Source: Okeania sp. SIO2C9 (GTDB lineage: Bacteria > Cyanobacteriota > Cyanobacteriia > Cyanobacteriales > Microcoleaceae). From it: 64,000 bases of DNA. Location: the NCBI RefSeq assembly GCF_010672455.1, contig NZ_JAAHGO010000003.1, positions 119,688 through 183,687 of the forward strand. The letters are read 5' to 3'. How positions within the stretch are numbered: position 1 is the first letter of the stretch; each line of letters opens with the position of its first letter. The position numbers and the translations under genes were made by a program. Shown piece after piece: positions 50,580 to 59,120 of this stretch. The notes beneath the pieces were generated by a model. It saw only the letters and a list, made by a program, of their open reading frames with translations. It made no database searches and had not been told where the DNA came from.

Positions 50580-50744
50580 AAATCGGGAAACTATTTTTTT
50601 GATAAAAAATCAAGATTTAAGTAATACTAAGAGAAAATTAACATGATACTAGGGAGAGCGAATGCCATTCGCCCCTACTTTAACTGTTTTCTAAAAATTC
50701 TAAGACATACTCCTTCATAAATACTAAATCACCCAATAATAACC

Positions 50745-51911
50745 ATGAAAATATTAGTAGCTAGCCACACTTATATTGTTGACTTAAACCGGGAAAAATT
50801 ACGCGCTTTAGCTAAACTTGAACCGGGGATTGAAGTTACGGTTGTTGTTCCTAAACGTTGGAATCCTAAAGGTGTACAAAGTCAAATCGTTGAAACCCAA
50901 TTTATTGATGAGGGTTCTTTTCAAGTAGTACCGATTTCTAATTACAGTGAAAATAATCAAGCTTTACTGACTTTTGGTCCTGACTTAATTAGTTTACTAA
51001 GAAAATTAAAGCCCGATATTATTCAAGTAGAACAGGGTTCTAAAGCTTTAACTTATGCTCAATTTATTACTTTTAATAAACTTTTAGGAGTCAAAGCTAA
51101 AAATCTATTTTTTACTTGGTGGAATTTACCTTATACTCTCAAGTTTCCTATTTCTTTACTAGAGGGTTATAACCTCAGAAATACTGATGGCATTGTTGCT
51201 GGGAATAAAGATGGAGAAGATATTTTAAGAGAACGAGGCTACAAAGGTCCGATTAAAGTCATGCCTCAATTGGGGGTAGATGAAAGTTTGTTTAAACCAG
51301 AATATCAGACAGAATTAAAAGATAGTTTGGGAATTAAACCTGATGATTTTGTGGTGGGTTTTGTGGGTCGTTTTGTTGAGGAAAAGGGATTACTCACATT
51401 AACTGAAGCCTTGGCAGGTTTACGAGAAAAAACTTGGAAATGGTTATTATTAGGAAGGGGTGAATTACAATCGACTTTATTAGAAAAAGCAGCAGAGTTA
51501 GGAATTAAAGATAGGTTGATTTTAGTAGAAAGTGTGCCTCACGACCATGTACAAAAATATATTAATTTGATGAGTACTTTAGTATTGCCATCAGAAACAA
51601 CTTATAAGTTTAAAACTTTAACTTCTGTGGGGTGGAAGGAACAATTTGGTCATGTTTTAATTGAAGCAATGGCTTGTCAAGTGCCTGTAATAGGTTCTGA
51701 TTCTGGAGAAATTCCTTATGTAATTGGGGATGCTGGTTTGGTATTTCCAGAGGGAAATGTTGAGGAATTGAGAAGTTGTTTAATGCAGTTGATAGAGCAA
51801 AAAGAATTAGCTGAAGAATTAGGGAAAAAGGGTTATGAAAAAGCCATGAATCAGTATACAAATCAAGCTTTGGCTAGACAGTTATTTAATTTTTATCAGG
51901 AGTTGATGTAA
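50745..51911 (+). CDS. hpsO: HpsO-like GT4 glycosyltransferase
   Basis: A 388-aa GT-B enzyme. MKILVASHTYIVDLNREKLR begins an N-domain with KPDIIQVEQGSKALTYAQF; the C-domain has VVGFVGRFVEEKGLLTL and the GT4 EX7E motif at E299 and E307 in KEQFGHVLIEAMACQVPVIG. The sequence and position after hpsN match HpsO of the hormogonium polysaccharide locus, so it likely transfers a sugar to the same polysaccharide. Spacing of 318 bp from the Rpn gene implies a separate transcript or readthrough across a MITE-2 copy. No clear ribosome site before the ATG. hpsP, which may follow in other genomes, is not found downstream. Confidence 0.82.
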   Translation: MKILVASHTYIVDLNREKLRALAKLEPGIEVTVVVPKRWNPKGVQSQIVETQFIDEGSFQVVPISNYSENNQALLTFGPDLISLLRKLKPDIIQVEQGSKALTYAQFITFNKLLGVKAKNLFFTWWNLPYTLKFPISLLEGYNLRNTDGIVAGNKDGEDILRERGYKGPIKVMPQLGVDESLFKPEYQTELKDSLGIKPDDFVVGFVGRFVEEKGLLTLTEALAGLREKTWKWLLLGRGELQSTLLEKAAELGIKDRLILVESVPHDHVQKYINLMSTLVLPSETTYKFKTLTSVGWKEQFGHVLIEAMACQVPVIGSDSGEIPYVIGDAGLVFPEGNVEELRSCLMQLIEQKELAEELGKKGYEKAMNQYTNQALARQLFNFYQELM

Positions 51912-52497
51912 TTTCAAATTTTAAGCATAAAGAAAGAAGGGAAGACAAGATTTTAATCAGGGTAAGAGTATCTCAATTATTCTTGACACAAGGAGTCAGA
52001 GAAGTCTATTGTAGACTCAAGAAAACAACAACAGAGAAGTTGAATCATAATAATCGTTAAATTGGCGTTGCACAGTGACGAATGATTTTAGATTTTTGAT
52101 GAACAGGATGTTGGGTTTGAGAATTGCTAGAATGATTAATTAATGGTTTTTTTAGTCAAAGTCTAAAGCAATTTTTTGCAGTATCATTCCATAATGTGCA
52201 ACCCCGTTAAATTTTGTGTATTCAACTTTTACCTTCCACATAGTATTCTATCTGCTAGGTTGTCTACTAGGGCGTCTGTAAGCATTCAACTATTAGCAGT
52301 CAGCTATCAGCAATTAGTAATTATTCATTACTTCTTAGATTTAGAAATGGGACTTTGGCAGTAAATTTTTATTCTTTCTCAATTTCAAAGGTTGCTTTTA
52401 CCTTCTCCAAAATTAATATTAATAGCTGATAGCTAATAGCTGACTGCTGAATGCTGAGGCGCGTCTTATTTAAAATCAATATTCTAGTTGATATTCT
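51912..52497. other. Spacer with imperfect inverted repeats
   Basis: Between two convergent transcripts. 'gcagtcagctatcagc' (~52296-52311) is matched in inverted form by 'tagctgactgctgaatgctg' (~52438-52457), giving a large imperfect hairpin. A 62-codon frame (52176-52364) is within it and unsupported. The remainder is AT-rich with nothing recognised. Confidence 0.5.
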
Positions 52498-53572
52498 TTA
52501 TGGATAATCTTGAATCAATATTTCTGGATATTCCCTAACAATTTTTTGATTATTTTCAACATAAAAGCCATCAGTTATTCTATCAATATATTCTTTTTCA
52601 GAAACAAGTGATTTTTGAGTATCATTGACTATTAATCTATAAAGTAGTCCTAATCCATTTACAATATACTTATTCTTTGTCTTAAGAATTAATTTAATCT
52701 TATTAATCGCTATTGTTCTGTGAAGTTTATTAACATCAAATTTTTCATTGACTCTATCAGATAATAAGCTGGTGTCAAAATTTTCGATTTTATCTTCTAG
52801 GATATTTTCTAACTGAGAAATGATATTTTGGGCATTTGAGCGAAACTGTTCGTATAGAAAAATATGAACTTTGGGAAAGTTATCTTTATAAAGTTTAATT
52901 AATTCGTAATAACATAAATCAATTAAATTGATATTCTGTGATAGATAGTTGTAAGATTGAGTATTTTTACCGAAAAATTGTGGTTTAAAGCCTCCCCTTT
53001 TAAGGGGATAATAAAAAAAAATTTTCATCTCTTTGTCAATCCTCTTCTTTTCAAGGAGAGGTAATTATTCATTATTCATTATTCATTATTAATTGTTGAA
53101 TCCACCTAAATTTATTCATGGATAAATCATCTTTATAATCATCATAAGTATATTCTTTTTTAGAATACCAAATATATTCTTTGATATTTCCTGTATAACC
53201 CATTTTTACTGCTTGATTATAGCTAGACATAAGCAGAGATTGCTGACCTCTAAGAAAAATAATAATTTCTGCTTGAGGAAATGCTTGTTTGAGTCGTCTA
53301 GCAATTAGAGTTCTATTAATAGTAAACTTAGTCCCACAAAATATCTCATCAGAAATAAGTATTTTGGATGCTGCTATTTTTCCTATTTCTTTTTTTATTT
53401 CTTCTGGATCAGAATAACAATCATCTGCATACTGTAACTGATTAAAAGTCTTATTTTGTTGAGTATAAGGTCTACTAATCAAAGTTGTATTATTGAGTCT
53501 GGGAAAAATTTTATCCTGTAAAAAAGTTGTTGCTGTCTTAGGCAAACCTACATGAATAAAAATATGTCTCAT
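52498..53572 (-). pseudogene. Sulfotransferase-like gene split by a MITE-2 insertion
   Basis: The N-terminal half (53572 down to ~53098) starts MRHIFIHVGLPKTATTFLQD, the 5'-phosphosulfate-binding loop of PAPS-dependent sulfotransferases, and continues EIIIFLRGQQSLLMSSYNQ, the 3'-phosphate-binding region. It ends in repeat sequence after NKFRWIQQL. The C-terminal half resumes at ~52965 with NTQSYNYLSQNI and runs to 52498. Both halves are in the order expected for one ~310-aa enzyme that would sulfate a glycan. A 132-bp insertion (52966-53097) causes a stop. Two shorter proteins are possible in theory, but the second has no ribosome site. Confidence 0.82.
52966..53097 (+). mobile_element. MITE-2 family element inserted in the sulfotransferase gene
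   Basis: Begins TTTACCGAAAAATTGTGG and has 'aagcctccccttttaagg' and 'aatcctcttcttttcaagg' before GAGAGGTAATTA, as in the 8543-8640 copy; then an ATTATTC heptamer run to ~53092. Its exact borders are blurred by AT-rich sequence. Too short to code for a transposase. Confidence 0.8.
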
Positions 53573-53598
53573 TCTAGATTCTCGTTGAAAAGATAAGT

Positions 53599-53856
53599 TA
53601 ATTAGGGTTTGCGCTCATAAAGTCTTTTTGCTTGGGCAGGAGACAGGAGACAGGAGACAACAGACAGGAGACAGGAGTTAGGGGAATGATAGAGAAGGTA
53701 GTCGGAAAAATAGTTCCTTGATTTTTCTGCCATAATCGTTCCAAAATACTAGCTTTTTGAACTTTTTCCACCGAAAAACTGACACTTTTTTAGAGAAAAA
53801 AATTCTACAACCAATATCAGTCAATGCTTTTAGATTTAATCAGCAAGCCCTAATTA
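53599..53856 (+). repeat. MITE-1 family element
   Basis: Starts TAATTAGGGTTTGCGCTCA and ends TCAGCAAGCCCTAATTA, inverted repeats as in the 8635-8900 copy. Interior has 'gagacaggagacaggaga' repeats (53640-53670) and 'aaaaactgacacttttt'. No coding capacity. Confidence 0.75.
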
Positions 53857-54126
53857 TGAAAATTTTAACAATATGCAATACTGATACTCTATTTGTTTGT
53901 GGAGCTTTTATCAAGGCAGCTTTTCAGTTAGGGAGTCATATCATGCCCGGTAGTATCCATATATATAGTCAAGTAAGGAAGAAGGAAGAAGCAAGAAGTA
54001 AGAAGTAAGAAGGAAGAGGGAAGAAGGCTTAAAAACTGAAAAAACGTAAATTTCCTGTAGATATTCACCCTTAGTTTTACACAAACCATACCAGCGGACA
54101 TGATATGAGTAAAACTTATCCGATAT
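53857..54126 (+). other. Spacer with possible gene 5' fragment
   Basis: Directly after MITE-1 an ATG (53857-53859) opens MKILTICNTDTLFVCGAFIK, then after ~34 codons the sequence turns into an 'agaagtaagaag' repeat and stops. It could be the beginning of a lost gene, but it is too short to identify. The remainder to 54126 is repeat-rich. Confidence 0.3.
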
Positions 54127-54240
54127 TGACATACTCCCGACGCTCCCCTACGGGAGAGCGCGGGATTCTTCAGTCTGGGAGACCCTGACCGCAGTTTTAA
54201 CAGAAGTGATGTCCTCCTCCTGTGTTGATAACAATCCAAC
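54127..54240 (-). mobile_element. IS200/IS605-family right end
   Basis: 'gacatactcccgacgctccc' followed by 'ctacgggagagcgcgggatt' is a hairpin-forming end that matches the remnant at 29269-29317. It lies on the 3' side of the tnpB remnant at 54303-54600 in the correct orientation. Next to it, 54241-54300 holds a 'cccctcccgggaggggag' hairpin. Confidence 0.7.
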
Positions 54241-54302
54241 CCACCCCCATCCCCTCCCGGGAGGGGAGCTAGAGGGGTGGGTGAGTTATAGTCCCTATCT
54301 AG

Positions 54303-54600
54303 TTATTGTCCACATTCAGGACATGAATGCCAGCGCTCTGATAAGCTTTTAGGTACTTTGCTCAAACATTGCCAACAATGTTGAGACGTACCCTTTGGAT
54401 CTACTTTGATAACTTGTTTACCCAACTTCCAGGCTACATACTCTAGAACATCAAGGAATTGATAGTAGCTGCATCTTGCAAAGACTTATTCAATCCTGAT
54501 TTGGCTGATTGGCCGTTGGGTAAAAACTGACCATTATCGCCTAACTTGGCCTTGCAACGTCGGACTAAATTAGCTAAGAGCAACTCAGGTAATGAAAATA
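54303..54600 (-). pseudogene. tnpB remnant with zinc ribbon, frameshifted
   Basis: Minus-strand reading gives KVDPKGTSQHCWQCLSKVPK then LSERWHSCPECGQ and a stop at 54303-54305. That is the four-Cys zinc ribbon (CWQC, CPEC) of TnpB, the RNA-guided nuclease of IS200/IS605 elements. Upstream is YYQFLDVLEYVAWKLGK, and in another frame NGQSAKSGLNKSLQDA, so a frameshift lies near 54477. The RuvC core upstream is missing and the last RuvC segment after the zinc ribbon is lost, so it is dead. The region 54601-54783 up to the aminopeptidase holds its promoter; nothing else seen. Confidence 0.85.
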
Positions 54601-54783
54601 ACACTTACATCCGAAAACAGATGATCAGCAAGCTTGAAGTGCCAGTCTAATTAAGGATAAAACTATCAGATAATTGTAAATAGCAATATACAATTATCTA
54701 AATATTGCTATCTAGGGTTACGGCTAAAACGACTAAAAGATATACTAGATTTTTGTCCAATACATATCCATAAATCACATCGA

Positions 54784-57384
54784 ATGTCCAATATTTACTT
54801 TGATTCTGAAAATAATTCCAAATCTTTTGAGTTACCAGGTGCCAAACCCCATTATAACCCTGATCGTCCAGGCAAAGTAGAACATATTTTCCTCGATCTA
54901 GAACTCGACATTCCTAATCATAGTTTTCATGGCAATTGTATCATTAGTTTAAACCCTGTACGGAGTGGGATTGATAAATTAACTCTTGATGCAGTTGAAT
55001 TAGAAATTCAATCTATTAAAGTTAACGACACTGAACAAACTTTTGACTACGACGGCGAAGAATTACAGATTTATCTACAACCAACGACTGAAGCAGGTAA
55101 ACAAATAAAAGTAGCGATCGCCTACGCTGTCAACAACCCTCAAAGAGGCATATATTTCATTACTCCCGACAAACATTATCCAAACAAACCCACTCAAGTC
55201 TGGACTCAAGGTGAAGACGAAGACTCTCGTTACTGGTTCCCCTGTTTCGACTACCCTGGTCAACTATCGACATCAGAAATTCGTGTCAAAGTACCCCATA
55301 AATTTATTGCTATCTCCAACGGCGAACTTATAAGTACTGAAGAAAATGAAGATAGCAAAATTTATCATTGGATGCAAAAACAAGTTCATCCTACATATTT
55401 AATGACCTTAGCAGTGGGTAAATTTGTCGAAATTCAAGATGAATGGAATGGTATTCCTGTCACTTATTATGTAGAAAAAAAACGTCAAGATGATGCTCGA
55501 CGAACTATGGGAAAAACTCCCCAAATGATAGATTTTTTTAGTCAAGAATTTGGCTATAAATATCCTTATCCTAAATATGCTCAAGTTTGCGTTAATGAAT
55601 TTATTTTTGGAGGGATGGAAAATACCTCTACAACTTTACTAACAGATAGATGTTTACTAGATGAAAGAGCAGCTTTAGATAACCGAAATTCTGAAAGTTT
55701 AGTTGCTCACGAGCTTGCACATCAATGGTTTGGCGATTTAATTGTCATTAAACATTGGTCTCATGCCTGGATTAAAGAAGGAATGGCTACCTACTCAGAA
55801 GTATTATGGACAGAGCATGAATATGGTCAAGATGATGCTGCTTATTATCTATTGAAAGAAGCTCGAAGTTATATTGCTGAGGATAAATCTCGCTATCGTC
55901 GTCCGATTGTTACTAATATTTATCGGGAAGCGATAGAGCTTTATGACCGTCATCTTTATGAAAAAGGTGCTTGTGTTTATCATATGATTAAAACCGAGTT
56001 AGGAGATGAATTATTTACAAAAGCTATTCATACTTTTGTGAAAAATAATGCTCATAAAACGGTGGAAACTATCGATTTATTAAGAGCAATTGAACAGGCT
56101 ACAGGACGGAATTTACTATTCTTATTTGACCAATATGTTTTTCGGGGTGGTCATCCTGATTATCAGGTTAGTTATGCTTGGGATGGTGATAGTAAATTAG
56201 CTAAAGTAACAGTCAAACAAACCCTAGTTAAAAATGATAAAAATGGGGATTCAAGCAAAGAATTATTTGACTTGAAAATTCCTATTGCTTTCGGTTATCT
56301 CAAAGAAGAAAAACCAGAATTGACAACATTTACTGTACGAATACATGAGCAGGAACAAACCTTTTATTTTCCCCTGGCAGAAAAACCGAAATTTATCAGC
56401 TTTGATGTTGGTAATAACTATCTCAAAACAGTGAAATTGGCATATCCAATGGCGGAGCTAAAAGCACAATTACAATTTGACCCAGACCCTACATCTCGTA
56501 TTTATGCTGCCGAGGCGTTGGTGAAAAAGGGTGGTTTAGAAGTTGTGAAAGTATTATCAAAGGCGCTGATAGAGGAACCTTTTTGGGGTGTGCGCCTTGA
56601 AGTGGTGAAGCAACTAGCAAAAATTCAACTAGACCAGGTTTTTGATAGTTTGGTTACAGGTTTAAACGACGAAGATGCTCGGGTGCGTCGTGCTGTGGTG
56701 GAAGCACTAACACAGATAAAAACCAATAAGAGTTATCAGCAACTAAAATCTATAGTGAAAAATGGCGATGCTAGCTATTATGTAGAAGCTGCTGCTGTGT
56801 CTGGAATTGGAGATATTGGTGCTGCCAATGCTAACTCCGATAAAAAGCCAACTGAGCAAAAGGTAATTAAATTGTTGAAGTGGGTATTGGCAGAAAAACA
56901 GGGTTGGAATGAGGTAGTGCGTTCTGGTGCGATATCAGCGTTGAGTAAGATGAAGACTTCTGAAACTGCTCTCAATCTGATTTTGAAATATACTGTTTCT
57001 GGTGTATCGCAGACGTTACGTTTAAGTGCTATTCGTTCTCTAGGAGCAATTTCTACTGCTCAGTCTCCTGTTAATTTGGAACGTATTTTGCAACAACTAA
57101 CGGAATTATCACGGGAAACATTTTTCTTAACTCAGATGTCTGTAGTAGCTGCATTGTCGCAAATGGAAACTACTAAAGCAATTGCAATTTTGCAGAGTAT
57201 AGTCGATCAAACTACTGATGGTCGAGTACGTCGTCGAGCTGAGGAAGCGGTACAGAGAGTGCAGAAAAATATTGGTTCTGATAAGGCTTTGAAACAGTTA
57301 CGTCAGGAATTTGATAAAATTAAAAAAGAAAATCAGGAATTGAAAAGTCGTTTGGAAAATTTGGAGGCGAAGGCTAAAGAGTAA
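54784..57384 (+). CDS. M1 family aminopeptidase with HEAT-like repeats
   Basis: An 866-aa zinc metallopeptidase that removes N-terminal residues from peptides. The N-terminal beta domain is followed by the substrate-binding GGMENTS (~residues 277-283) and the zinc site HELAHQWFGD with H309, E310, H313 and the third ligand E332 (WIKEGMATYSE), the HEXXH-X18-E arrangement. A conserved Tyr follows at ~YEKGACVYHMI. Residues ~565-830 form HEAT-like repeats (DEDARVRRAVVEALTQI, AEEAVQRVQ), and the last ~35 are a coiled coil (KIKKENQELKSRLENLEAKA). Cytosolic: no signal peptide. Size fits the cyanobacterial branch, which is longer than PepN-type short forms in bacteria with ERAP-like C-domains. No ribosome site is obvious before the ATG. 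Confidence 0.93.
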   Translation: MSNIYFDSENNSKSFELPGAKPHYNPDRPGKVEHIFLDLELDIPNHSFHGNCIISLNPVRSGIDKLTLDAVELEIQSIKVNDTEQTFDYDGEELQIYLQPTTEAGKQIKVAIAYAVNNPQRGIYFITPDKHYPNKPTQVWTQGEDEDSRYWFPCFDYPGQLSTSEIRVKVPHKFIAISNGELISTEENEDSKIYHWMQKQVHPTYLMTLAVGKFVEIQDEWNGIPVTYYVEKKRQDDARRTMGKTPQMIDFFSQEFGYKYPYPKYAQVCVNEFIFGGMENTSTTLLTDRCLLDERAALDNRNSESLVAHELAHQWFGDLIVIKHWSHAWIKEGMATYSEVLWTEHEYGQDDAAYYLLKEARSYIAEDKSRYRRPIVTNIYREAIELYDRHLYEKGACVYHMIKTELGDELFTKAIHTFVKNNAHKTVETIDLLRAIEQATGRNLLFLFDQYVFRGGHPDYQVSYAWDGDSKLAKVTVKQTLVKNDKNGDSSKELFDLKIPIAFGYLKEEKPELTTFTVRIHEQEQTFYFPLAEKPKFISFDVGNNYLKTVKLAYPMAELKAQLQFDPDPTSRIYAAEALVKKGGLEVVKVLSKALIEEPFWGVRLEVVKQLAKIQLDQVFDSLVTGLNDEDARVRRAVVEALTQIKTNKSYQQLKSIVKNGDASYYVEAAAVSGIGDIGAANANSDKKPTEQKVIKLLKWVLAEKQGWNEVVRSGAISALSKMKTSETALNLILKYTVSGVSQTLRLSAIRSLGAISTAQSPVNLERILQQLTELSRETFFLTQMSVVAALSQMETTKAIAILQSIVDQTTDGRVRRRAEEAVQRVQKNIGSDKALKQLRQEFDKIKKENQELKSRLENLEAKAKE

Positions 57385-57452
57385 AAGGTAGTCTTGTAGA
57401 TGTAGTGATTTAGTCTGGAGTAAGGGAATAGGGAACAGGGAACAGGGAACAG

Positions 57453-57790
57453 AGAGGTTGTCTGAGAAGTCCCTTATGCTACATCACTCGCCCCCGCGCA
57501 TCCCCCAAAATTGGGGGACTTTTACCAGCTAATAAATTCTTGTTCCCCCCAGAATTATATCATGTTCCCCCTCCGGGGGAGCTACGCTAACGGTAGAACA
57601 GTTATAATTAGGCTCGTAGTAGGGCTTTAGCCCTAATAGTAAGTATTGTAAGGGCTAAAGCCCTACTACAAACAAAAATTTTATTATAAGTAATTATCCG
57701 CAATTCGTAGCTCCCCCGGAGGGGGAACATGATATTAGGGGGCTAGGAGGGCAAAATTCAGTGTTAAACAACTTTTCAGATATCCTCTAA
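57453..57790 (+). repeat. MITE-3 element carrying a nested palindromic insertion
   Basis: Begins AGAGGTTGTCTGAGAAGT and ends AACTTTTCAGATATCCTCT, imperfect terminal inverted repeats. Without the block at 57559-57733 it is ~160 bp and aligns along its length with the intact copy at 58828-58985: shared 'cccccaaaattgggggactt', 'attcttgttccccc', 'ggggctagg'. Before it are 'gggaacagggaacag' repeats (57427-57451). Confidence 0.85.
57559..57733. repeat. Nested double palindrome (28-bp and 19-bp inverted repeats)
   Basis: Outer arms 57559-57586 and 57706-57733 are perfect 28-bp inverted repeats around 'ccccctccgggggagct'. Inner arms GTAGTAGGGCTTTAGCCCT (57616-57634) and its complement (57651-57669) are perfect 19-bp inverted repeats with a 16-bp loop. 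The whole block is absent from the sister MITE-3 copy at 58828, so it inserted here. The start of another copy is visible at 63935-64000. Confidence 0.9.
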
Positions 57791-57799
57791 ATTCCCTGG

Positions 57800-57886
57800 C
57801 TCACCTTTGATCTAACCTCCTCTATAATTCCCATTTCTCCTGACTCCTACCTTCACCGATAAGACTTTTTCAGCAAACCCTAAATA
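57800..57886 (-). repeat. Partial MITE-1 element
   Basis: The last ~85 bp match the right part of the 8635-8900 copy: 'ctcctacct' repeats, then 'ataagactttttcagcaaac' and CCCTAA. The left end is missing. It ends 20 bp before the start of the next gene. Confidence 0.6.
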
Positions 57887-57905
57887 TTATTTCTCCAAAA
57901 AATCA

Positions 57906-58898
57906 ATGACAAATCATAAATTTAATCTACCTAACTTTGATCGAGCAGAAGATTTACTTAATGATTTATTTGAAGTAGTAAACAGTAAGGAAAGTGAATT
58001 AGCAGGAGGAGAAATTCAAGAGTTAAAAAGAGGAGCAACTGCAATTCAAAGATTGAAGGAAACTACTATTACATTTGGCAATCCTCGTAGTCGATTAATT
58101 CCTCTTACTGCAGAAGGTTTTGAAGAAAAGGGAGTAGAGTTGAATTACGAAATTAAGCAGTTAATGAAGCAGTTTGATTTCTATTCTATGGTTGTGAGTA
58201 TTGATCCAAAACCTCAACCAAGTGTTTTGATTTCAAAGTTAGAATGTCAGCTTAATTTTGCTCCTCAAGGAAAAGAGGAGGTAATAGTACATCGTATTAT
58301 CCCAGATAGTAAATGGCAAACTGTATTAAAGACAGGAGTAAACTTGAATTTGGGACTAGATGCCAATTTAGAAGTGGGATTTGGAGTTGATGTTTCTGAG
58401 TTTACTAAAATAGTTAATCTTCCTGATTATGACAAGTTAAAGGCTAATATAAAAACTAAAAATGAACTTAAAACATTTATTGTTTTAGATAGCTTAAATT
58501 ATAGATTGGGTAAGTTTAATCTTTTTGCTCAGGGAGAAGATAATTCTCGGTGTTATTGGCGACTTGAAAAACCAGAAATTCAGGATAAATCTACTGTGAA
58601 ATTTGACATTATTTTCAAAGTTCCTAAAGGATTGGAGTCTGTTGATTTAATTGGTAATGTCTGGATTGAACCAAGTATTGATTGGCTTAATAGTGAATTA
58701 ATTGATGTAATGTCAACTTTACCAGGTCATTTAAAAAATTTGTTTGGGAGTAAAGATCAAGCAGCTAAGAGTTTTGCAGTTGGGGTAAAAGAAGAATGGA
58801 TTGATGAAAAACAAATTATCTTACCTAAGAGGTTGTCTGAGAAGTCCCATTTGCTACATCCAAGCCCCCTAAATCCCCCAAAATTGGGGGACTTTTAA
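57906..58898 (+). CDS. Hypothetical protein with MITE-derived C-terminus, 330 aa
   Basis: No family recognised. Residues ~1-60 are helical and acidic, then a beta-rich core: TTITFGNPRSRLIPLTAEGF, FDFYSMVVSIDPKPQPSVLI, GVNLNLGLDANLEVGFGVDV and RCYWRLEKPEIQDKSTVKFD. The last ~22 residues (RLSEKSHLLHPSPLNPPKLG) are translated from the MITE-3 copy at 58828-58985, whose insertion replaced the native end. Position directly before a CHAT protein and VMAP/MoxR genes suggests it may be part of that cassette, but the distance (222 bp) and intervening elements leave this open. No ribosome site seen before the ATG. Confidence 0.7.
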   Translation: MTNHKFNLPNFDRAEDLLNDLFEVVNSKESELAGGEIQELKRGATAIQRLKETTITFGNPRSRLIPLTAEGFEEKGVELNYEIKQLMKQFDFYSMVVSIDPKPQPSVLISKLECQLNFAPQGKEEVIVHRIIPDSKWQTVLKTGVNLNLGLDANLEVGFGVDVSEFTKIVNLPDYDKLKANIKTKNELKTFIVLDSLNYRLGKFNLFAQGEDNSRCYWRLEKPEIQDKSTVKFDIIFKVPKGLESVDLIGNVWIEPSIDWLNSELIDVMSTLPGHLKNLFGSKDQAAKSFAVGVKEEWIDEKQIILPKRLSEKSHLLHPSPLNPPKLGDF

Positions 58899-58985
58899 CA
58901 GCTAATTGATTCTTGTTCCCCCCATAATTGGGGGGCTAGGGGGGGCAAAATTCAGTATCAAAAAACTCTTCAGATATCCTCTAAA
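58828..58985 (+). mobile_element. MITE-3 element, intact copy
   Basis: Begins AGAGGTTGTCTGAGAAGT and ends ACTCTTCAGATATCCTCTAA, with 'ccccccataattggggggct' inside. It supplies the last ~22 codons and stop of the 330-aa gene. The following 58986-59120 has 'agttaaa' heptamer repeats and a 'gcgttagcggagcttggcgt' repeat before the CHAT gene. Confidence 0.85.
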
Positions 58986-59120
58986 CCCTAGTGTCACTAC
59001 GCGGAAGTTAAAAGTTAAAAGTTCAAAATTAAAAGTTAAAAGTCTTGAGGGCGTTAGCGGAGCTTGGCGTTAGCCAATGCCATTCGCCCCTACATAAAAC
59101 CCTACATAATTTATCTGACA

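Noticed and set aside
52176-52364. 62-codon frame downstream of hpsO
   Set aside because: Lies in an imperfect inverted repeat and has no similarity or ribosome site.
53757-54239. Frames of 63-103 codons around the IS605 end
   Set aside because: They run through MITE-1, purine-rich repeats and the IS end. Only the short MKILTICNTD fragment was worth noting.
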